From contig JAOXYB010035907.1 in NCBI GenBank assembly GCA_028565635.1, positions 1 to 13,816 of the forward strand: DNA of 13,816 bases, given 5' to 3'. The notes beneath the pieces are model-generated. The model was not told the origin of the DNA. It ran no database searches and was given only the letters and a program-made list of their open reading frames with translations. The position numbers and the translations under genes were made by a program. The first letter of the stretch is position 1. Each line of letters opens with the position of its first letter. Positions 7,662 to 13,816 of the stretch are shown in pieces. Source of the DNA: Phoronis ovalis. Taxonomy: Eukaryota; Phoronida; Phoronidae.

Positions 7662-10600
7662 TTATTTCTTTAGGCTGCCTACAACTTTTTTTGCTGCATC
7701 CTCAAAACTATCAGCAGATTCAATTTTTAGTCCGCTATTTTCTAGGATTTGTTTGGCTTTATCTTGGTTCATACCTGCAAAATTAAGACAATTGTTTTTA
7801 ACATAAAACTGAGAAAGTCTATCAATCTGTTTAACCGAAATACAATAACAAGGTTTCTTGTGCACTAGAAAATGGGAATGCTTTTCATTTTCCCCATTCC
7901 CGATTGCTCTTAACATAATCATATAATATATACTATTAAAACACCATTGCAACACCACAACAAATAATGGTAACCATTTCCTAAATTGGTAAACAACATT
8001 TACCTTCTAATCTGACAACCAGAGGGATCTTGAGATGTATATTTTTACCAGCTTTTGTGATACCGTTGGCAATAGTAGAACAGTCCACAATACCTCCAAA
8101 GATGTTGACAAGGATAGCTTCAACCTATAGAATACCACTTAATAACATGAGTTCATGTTTTCATTTATTTAGTCAATGTTAGTAGTTAGGCAGATCCGAT
8201 ATTCAAATTGACTGCATACATAGATAACGTACAAGACCAACAGTTGCCAAATGTATATAAGTGCTACTAAACATTACAACAAAACAAACTGATGCTAAAA
8301 GTTCACCTGGGAATCTGACGTCAATATTTTAAAAGCTTTTTCCACCATATCTTCGGTGACGCCACCACCACAATCCAAGAAATTGGCGGGTTTTCCACCA
8401 TGTAACTGAACTATGTCCATGGTGGCCATGGCCAGACCGGCTCCATTTACTGAAAACAAATACTCAGATGAAAGAGGAGTTATAGTGTGAACAAAATTGC
8501 AGTGATAATATAATGCTTAAAACTAAGATGCACAGTACTGAAGCAAGGTAGTCTTAACAAGATTTTATTCAATAAAATGAATGCTTAAAAAAATTCCATA
8601 AAGTACAAACTTTGCTTTAACAATGTTCGCTCATACAATGAAATCCTAAATAAGTGAATTATAACATGAATCTTGTGCTGTGCGAGCATTGTATACTCCA
8701 ATTTCAGCACTGAACTTACCCATGCACCCAATGTTTCCATCCATACCAATATAGCTTAGGTTTGCTTTGGAAGCTTCGACTTCACGTGGATCTGTCTCCG
8801 ATTGGTCATCCATCCCAAAGACCTCCTTTTGTCGGAATTCAGCATTGTCATCAAAGTTTATCTTTGCATCAAAGCAAACGACTGCATTACAACAGACAAA
8901 AATATGGTTAAACCATCAGTTAAACCATTATCATAAACTTTTACATTGCATTATTACTAAGGAAGGCTAATGAGACTTGGATTAATCAAGTTCTGATTCC
9001 TTCTTTACCTCAACCATCAGGATTAAATTGCCTTTATTTTTCAACTTTGTCCCTTTGCTCAGTAAAGGTGTTCACCATTCAATGCAGTCATTTTTATACA
9101 CAGATTAGATTAGACTTAGACATACCTCGACCATCAGGGGTTTCACCAAAAGGATTAATTTCAACTTGAACTGCATCTACTTTGTTAAACATGTCACAGA
9201 GACGCTTGATTTGATTCACAGCCTGTAATTATAAGAATAATTAGTATTAAGAATTAGAATTAAAGTCTGAAAGGCTAACTTCTCAAACTTCCAATGCCAT
9301 CTTCGCATCTTGAGTAGTGATGATAAACTTCTAGAGGAAACATCCCAACTTTTTAATTTCCACAAGATAGAATCTGCTGTTATAAAGGTATTGTTGTGAA
9401 ATCAAATGCTCTGAGCAGCTTGCATTATAATTTTGATCCTGTTACTAATTTATTAATATCATATGAAGTAATAAAATTATATAATTAGCAACTGTATTAA
9501 TTGCAACATAACTTATTCATAACTGGTCATTTTATGTATGAAACAATACATTATTACTTTAATAACTTCTTTAAAACATACAAAACAACTTAATGTATTA
9601 ATAAGGAAAAGAGATAAAATGCAGAGTTTTAAGACTTTTAATAGATAATAGTATTACTTCGTCAAGTTGTGGTCCCTTAAATTCTAAGAAAGAGGCCATT
9701 TTCCGGGCTTGTGCATCTGTAACACCAGTATGTATATCAATCAACTCCTGAAAGTAACAATTAAGTTACAATGTCACGCAAACAACATTAAACATGTTTG
9801 GTTGGCTTGTAGTTTAAAAATATTATATAATAATACTGCATCAACTGGTAAATTATTATTAAAGATTACTACATGTACATCAACACAAGTCAGTATGCAT
9901 GTTTGTCAAGGATGTAGAGTTAAACAGTATGACTTGTGTTCACTGGCACTGGGACAGAAAAACTGCTGTCATAATAAAGGCAAATAAAGTAATTTTGTCC
10001 ATGTTCATAACTATAATATGTCTATGTTACTGCCTGCTTGTCAGTAAATCTAATGTTTCATTGTCAGTATACAAAATACACTACCTTGTGTATTTTATCA
10101 GGAAATTTTTCTGATACTTCTTCAATATCCATCCCACCTTCTGGACTTCCAACCATAACTGGGCCACCAGAATCACGGTCCATCAACACAGCAAAATAAG
10201 TCTCTCGAGAAATGTCTAAGGCTTCTGCAACCATTAACTAAAATAATAGTAGCCGGTATTACTGTACATGACAATATATTTTGTATTTTAAGTTTTATAC
10301 CAATTTATTATGAAACAAAATTAGAGGTACAACGTTATTTTCCTTTAAAAAAAGAATTGAATTTTATGCACAATTTATGCTGTAATGAATACCTTATTAA
10401 CAAGAACGCCATCTGGTGGAGTTTGTTTGGTAACGAGCTTGTGACCAAGCATCTGTTGTGCCATTGGTTCAATCTCTTTAGGGCTGAAATGTAAGTGTGA
10501 ACATTAACAAACCAGACCACAGATAAAGCTAATGTTTGCTCAGCTAACCAAAACCAGTTCAAAACAGCTGCATGTTACTTATTCATAGCAATCAGGTAAA

Positions 10601-12592
10601 TCCAGTTTTCAGTAACATAATTTGTCTATTTTGATGATTAAATCTGTAATCTGACCCAACTGAAAGTAAAAATGGACTATTCCTCTTAAACCACAGATAA
10701 TCAAACTTGGTGTATTTACCTGATAGCCGCCAACCAAGAATTCATTTTACTGTTTTATGGAAAAATAAATTGAATGTGAAATTAAAACATTCTTGCGTTT
10801 TTCGAGATACAATCTGTAGAAATACGTCACTTGCATTAACTTCTTTAAATTTTGCAAACAAGTAGTATTACGTAATGTGCATACACCAATCAACAATACT
10901 GACTGGCATTCTTCTCGTGCCAAATTAGATGTGCTTAAAAAGAAATATGTTATCAATCATATTAACGACCAGCTTACTCATACGACAGCTGTACGCCTCC
11001 TTTGTAGCCATTATCAAATGTTCCTTTGCCACGACCACCAGCTAAAATCTGAGCCTTTATCACCAAATATTTGGCAAATGACACTAGAAATAACAAAACA
11101 CAAATTAATAATTTCTTTCCACTAATTAAACTAGTGAATACTTTTGTATACACTTTCTGTTTTAAGTTAGCTGGAATGGCTGAGACAGTTGCATGCACCA
11201 AAAACTTTAGCAAATAAATGTATTTTTGAATTAGAATGAGAAGATGTAGACCCAACCCTTAAAAACAGAATATTTCCAATATACAGTTAGAAACTTACTG
11301 ACATCGTGAGTCAGCAGTAAACATTTTTGCTACATCCCAAATCTGTAAACTTTTGAGGCAAGTGAGTGGGGACATAATTTTTCTAGACTTGTAAATAAAA
11401 TGTGACTGGATTCTCTAAATTGAGTTGACCTGTTTTCTGAGATATGGCCCTAGGAAGTATGAAGTTGAAACTATAATTCCAGTTGTTCCAACATGTTAAA
11501 TAAATGTTATTATAATATTAATATCCAGTTCGGTTGATACTCACTGACTTCATGAGCTGCAGCATCAGCCTCTTTTGGGGTGGAAGCCATTCTGAATTTT
11601 TGCACGTTGACTCCATTGTCAGCCATCAGCTGTTTGCTTTGATATTCTTGTAAATTTAACCATCTTACAGCTGTGTTAGTAGCAGCAAGCTGCAACAGAA
11701 ATGATATACATATTCACAGGCTTGTTTAGAATAGCTTCCTTAACTAACTTTATCCTGGTGCAGTAATTACCCTGAAATATGTGAATTTAAAGTGAAAATT
11801 TAATTATTCCAATACCCAATGCCTCTAGATAATCGCACGTGGAATTCTACGATTGCTGAACTAACATCGATTATTAAAACTTTAGTGTAAAATTTGCTTG
11901 GTTCATCACACTTTCAAGATACTTTTTTTATGAAGTGCTAATTTTATAAAAAATTAAAGTGATAATGTAGTGCTTTAACTACACGACATTACATTTATAC
12001 CACACGATTAATATTTTGGAGTGATGTGTTTATCGAGGGTAGCATTTTATATAAGTACCAATATGCCAATTTTTATTAGCATTGGCACCTTCCTCTGGAC
12101 TGAATTTGAAAAGGTTAATCATATCATGGTGTTATAATCAATTATTGTATTAGGAATACTATTCCTGATCTCACGACTAGTTTGTGCTATGACAGATAGG
12201 CTATGTCTGCTAAGGTGCTATGTTCCGTGACCATTGATAACTCCTGAACTGACTGGTAATCATTCACGGTTTTAAATAGTCCACTTCTTGTCTTCTAACG
12301 GTTCTAAGGGGTCGGTCTGCTGTCGCTTTTGCGTTGTGGCCAATGAATGTTTTAAAGTGACCCAGTGGCAGCCAGGCGAGCACTGTCTGCAGAACCACAA
12401 ACAGCCAGGCGACCGGCGAGCATTTTCGTAAAAATGCAAATATGATTAAACTTAATAAATGACAGACCAGAAAGTATGCATAAAGCTTATTCTTCATATA
12501 CAGAAATACGATCACATTAACAACGGCATTACCTGCTTTTTCATCAAATTTAGAGCTGGGACAAGCCGAACACTCCTGCATAGGCCAGCCAT
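7662..12592 (-). CDS. Succinyl-CoA ligase [GDP-forming] subunit beta, mitochondrial, 11 exons
   Basis: Coding exons, 5' to 3': 12592-12533, 11689-11545, 11083-10978, 10483-10393, 10237-10085, 9747-9658, 9222-9126, 8881-8720, 8449-8307, 8124-8004, 7774-7662. All introns are GT-AG and phases agree, giving 426 residues (human SUCLG2: 432). The enzyme is the mitochondrial-matrix TCA-cycle ligase making GTP and succinate from succinyl-CoA with its alpha subunit. Seen: an Arg-bearing presequence over about residues 1-30; [18 protein letters not shown] at the mature start; ATP-grasp nucleotide loop [12 protein letters not shown] (78-89); [12 protein letters not shown] (137-148); EINPFGE (236-242) and FDAKINFD (251-258), containing the counterparts of the Mg-binding Asn and Asp of the E. 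coli beta subunit; [10 protein letters not shown] (302-311), GGG (329-331) and NIFGGIVDC (356-364) of the C-terminal ligase domain. [11 protein letters not shown] and the DAAKK C-terminus fit the GDP-forming rather than the ADP-forming (SUCLA2) paralogue. The start CAAAATGG is a strong context. Nothing is broken. Confidence 0.97.
9007..9022 (-). other. Copy-like second splice donor within SUCLG2 intron 7
   Basis: On the minus strand this reads CTGATGGTTGAGGTAA. It resembles the end of exon 7 plus its donor (CTGATGGTCGAGGTAT at 9135-9120). AATTTAATC just before it also resembles AAATTAATC upstream in exon 7. It looks like a decayed partial duplication or a decoy donor. Used in the exon 7 frame it would meet a stop (TGA in place of CGA). 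Confidence 0.35.
11690..12532 (-). other. SUCLG2 intron 1, with a GC-rich patch
   Basis: An 843-base intron separates the presequence exon from the rest. Most is AT-rich, but about 12290-12425 is clearly richer in G, C and CpG than its surroundings. That patch contains a direct repeat CAGCCAGGCGA at 12369-12379 and 12402-12412, each followed within a dozen bases by GAGCA or GGCGAGCA. No RNA gene or transposon ends could be recognised. Confidence 0.5.
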
Positions 12593-13816
12593 TTTGGACA
12601 AGAAATCACGCTTGACGAGAATAAACGCGAGGTTGACCAATGCACCTGATATACCTACGTTATTGAATAGAAATTTAAAATTAAGGTGCTGTAAAATAAT
12701 TCAAAATTTGAAATGACTCACAATAACTTATAATTCAGTATTAAAATTATTTGATTTAAGTGTATTTTGTGTAAAATGTTCGAAAAATTGGCTTTAATAA
12801 TTCAGTTCATATTCATTCGCTGTAAATCGGCACTCAGCATCCTGGCTATTTTTCATCCTGGTATTTTTGAGAGTTCCCGGACGAAAACATCAGAGGCATT
12901 TTTGAAGCTACTGAAATTACAACAGGGTAGGTTTTTGTAGGTCCGAAAGACACGTGGAGTCCAAATACTCGGAAAAAAGTAAGAATTCATGTCATTTGAA
13001 GCTGATCTTGTCATGACCGCGACTTGTCACATGATGAACTTAATGGCGACCGAAATAAACTTTTTGCCTGTTCGATGCCGGCTTTTGGTAGTGTATTTAG
13101 TGCCGATTTTAGCAGACGAATTTTACTGTTAGGAACATCATGCCTCATGGTGAACACTTTCGTATAAATATCTGACTTACAGATGTATACTCACACTGTG
13201 TAGCACAAAAATGTATTTGTTCTGGTTCTAAAATGTGACTATATATGTGCTCGCGATTTTAATTTCATATTATTTTAGCATTTTAATAGTTAGCCTGTGT
13301 CTTTTTAACTTTTAATAGGTAAAATTTGCACCCCGTCTTTGCAACGTAAAAAATACTCACAGTTTATTATTAGTTATTGCTATTTATTTCTTATTTAAGA
13401 GGTATATAAAAAAGTTTACTTCATGCTATATTTCTAAATCAATTGTTACAGTAGCAAAAATACAAAATCTGATATCTGTTCATCAAGAATGATAGTTAGT
13501 GTAATTCATATATCCTATGAGTTTCCTGCAGCTAATCTTTGTTTTTGCTCCATGTCTAATGTTAACAGCCTCAGGTTTAGGATCAATTCCGGGGGGATCT
13601 CTTGGTGTATGGAGCTGATGTGAATGTACCTTTGGCTGACCGGTACCTTTTTAGTATATTTTGAGATAGTCCTAGCTTTATGACCCTACTATGTTGCCTA
13701 CGGCTACGTAGGGTCATAGTTCATAAAATGCAAGTAGCTGTAGAAGTTGGTGTCTTTCAAAAACACTCACCGTGTGTCAAAAAATTCAATAAATTCAAAG
13801 CAGTTTTGTTGCCTTC
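12593..13816. other. Upstream region of SUCLG2, no firm gene
   Basis: This holds the presumed SUCLG2 promoter and 5' UTR. A CCAAT box (GACCAATG on the plus strand, 12635-12642) lies about 45 bases upstream of the ATG. A small plus-strand frame at 13031-13132 (33 codons, hydrophobic middle) and a minus-strand open stretch at 13650-13486 without an early Met are too short to call genes. A palindrome lies near the right edge. Confidence 0.45.
13679..13718. repeat. Short perfect inverted repeat TATGACCCTAC / GTAGGGTCATA
   Basis: 11-base arms at 13679-13689 and 13708-13718 are exact reverse complements, with an 18-base spacer that itself contains CCTACGG and GGCTACG. It is too small to be a complete transposon. 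It may be a stem, or part of a terminal repeat of an element continuing outside the window. Confidence 0.6.

Noticed and set aside
8767-8970. Plus-strand open frame of 67 codons
   Set aside because: It is antisense to SUCLG2 exon 8, whose minus-strand reading is clearly the conserved protein.
9709-10114. Two overlapping plus-strand open frames of 92 and 71 codons
   Set aside because: They cover SUCLG2 intron 5 and parts of exons 5 and 6 in antisense, with no protein-like features.
10877-11255. Overlapping open frames on both strands around SUCLG2 exon 3
   Set aside because: Only the minus-strand part 11083-10978 carries conserved sequence ([12 protein letters not shown]); the rest is intron.
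12264-12581. Minus-strand open frame of 105 codons
   Set aside because: It overlaps SUCLG2 exon 1 in another frame and crosses the exon 1 donor into intron 1; there is no family resemblance.
7662-12592. Assignment to SUCLA2 (ADP-forming beta subunit)
   Set aside because: [29 protein letters not shown] and the DAAKK C-terminus match the GDP-forming paralogue; the ADP-forming one differs at all of these places.

Overview
The window looks like nuclear DNA of an invertebrate animal. It is AT-rich, all three genes are split by GT-AG introns of roughly 150 to 860 bases, and their products (an adhesion-free seven-transmembrane receptor, a secretory-pathway membrane protein and a mitochondrial TCA-cycle enzyme) are metazoan in type. 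I cannot name the phylum from sequence alone. No operon, rRNA, tRNA or CRISPR structure was seen.

Layout: (1) 1-528, AT-rich upstream DNA with a (TA)n microsatellite. (2) 529-2888, plus strand, a four-exon GPR157-type receptor. All splice junctions and phases fit, but an in-frame TGA sits at codon 209 where the family has Trp. Its third intron carries a 377-bp non-autonomous DNA transposon with imperfect terminal inverted repeats, an exact 8-bp target-site duplication and a tandemly repeated interior. (3) 2889-4810, AT-rich intergenic DNA without a convincing gene. (4) 4811-6976, plus strand, a five-exon gene for a 275-residue cysteine-rich type I membrane protein that I do not recognise. It has a signal peptide, CxxC-rich exons all in phase 1-1, an RHRR furin-type site, one membrane span and a YDDI tail. 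(5) 7662-12592, minus strand, a complete 11-exon SUCLG2 gene (beta subunit of GDP-forming succinyl-CoA ligase, 426 residues). It converges on gene 4, and the 3' processing signals interleave. (6) 12593-13816, upstream DNA of SUCLG2 with a short palindrome near the right edge.

The three genes have no evident functional link; this is ordinary animal gene order. The items most worth a second look are the TGA-bearing receptor, the uncharacterised furin-site membrane protein built from symmetric phase-1 exons, and the transposon with its preserved target duplication.
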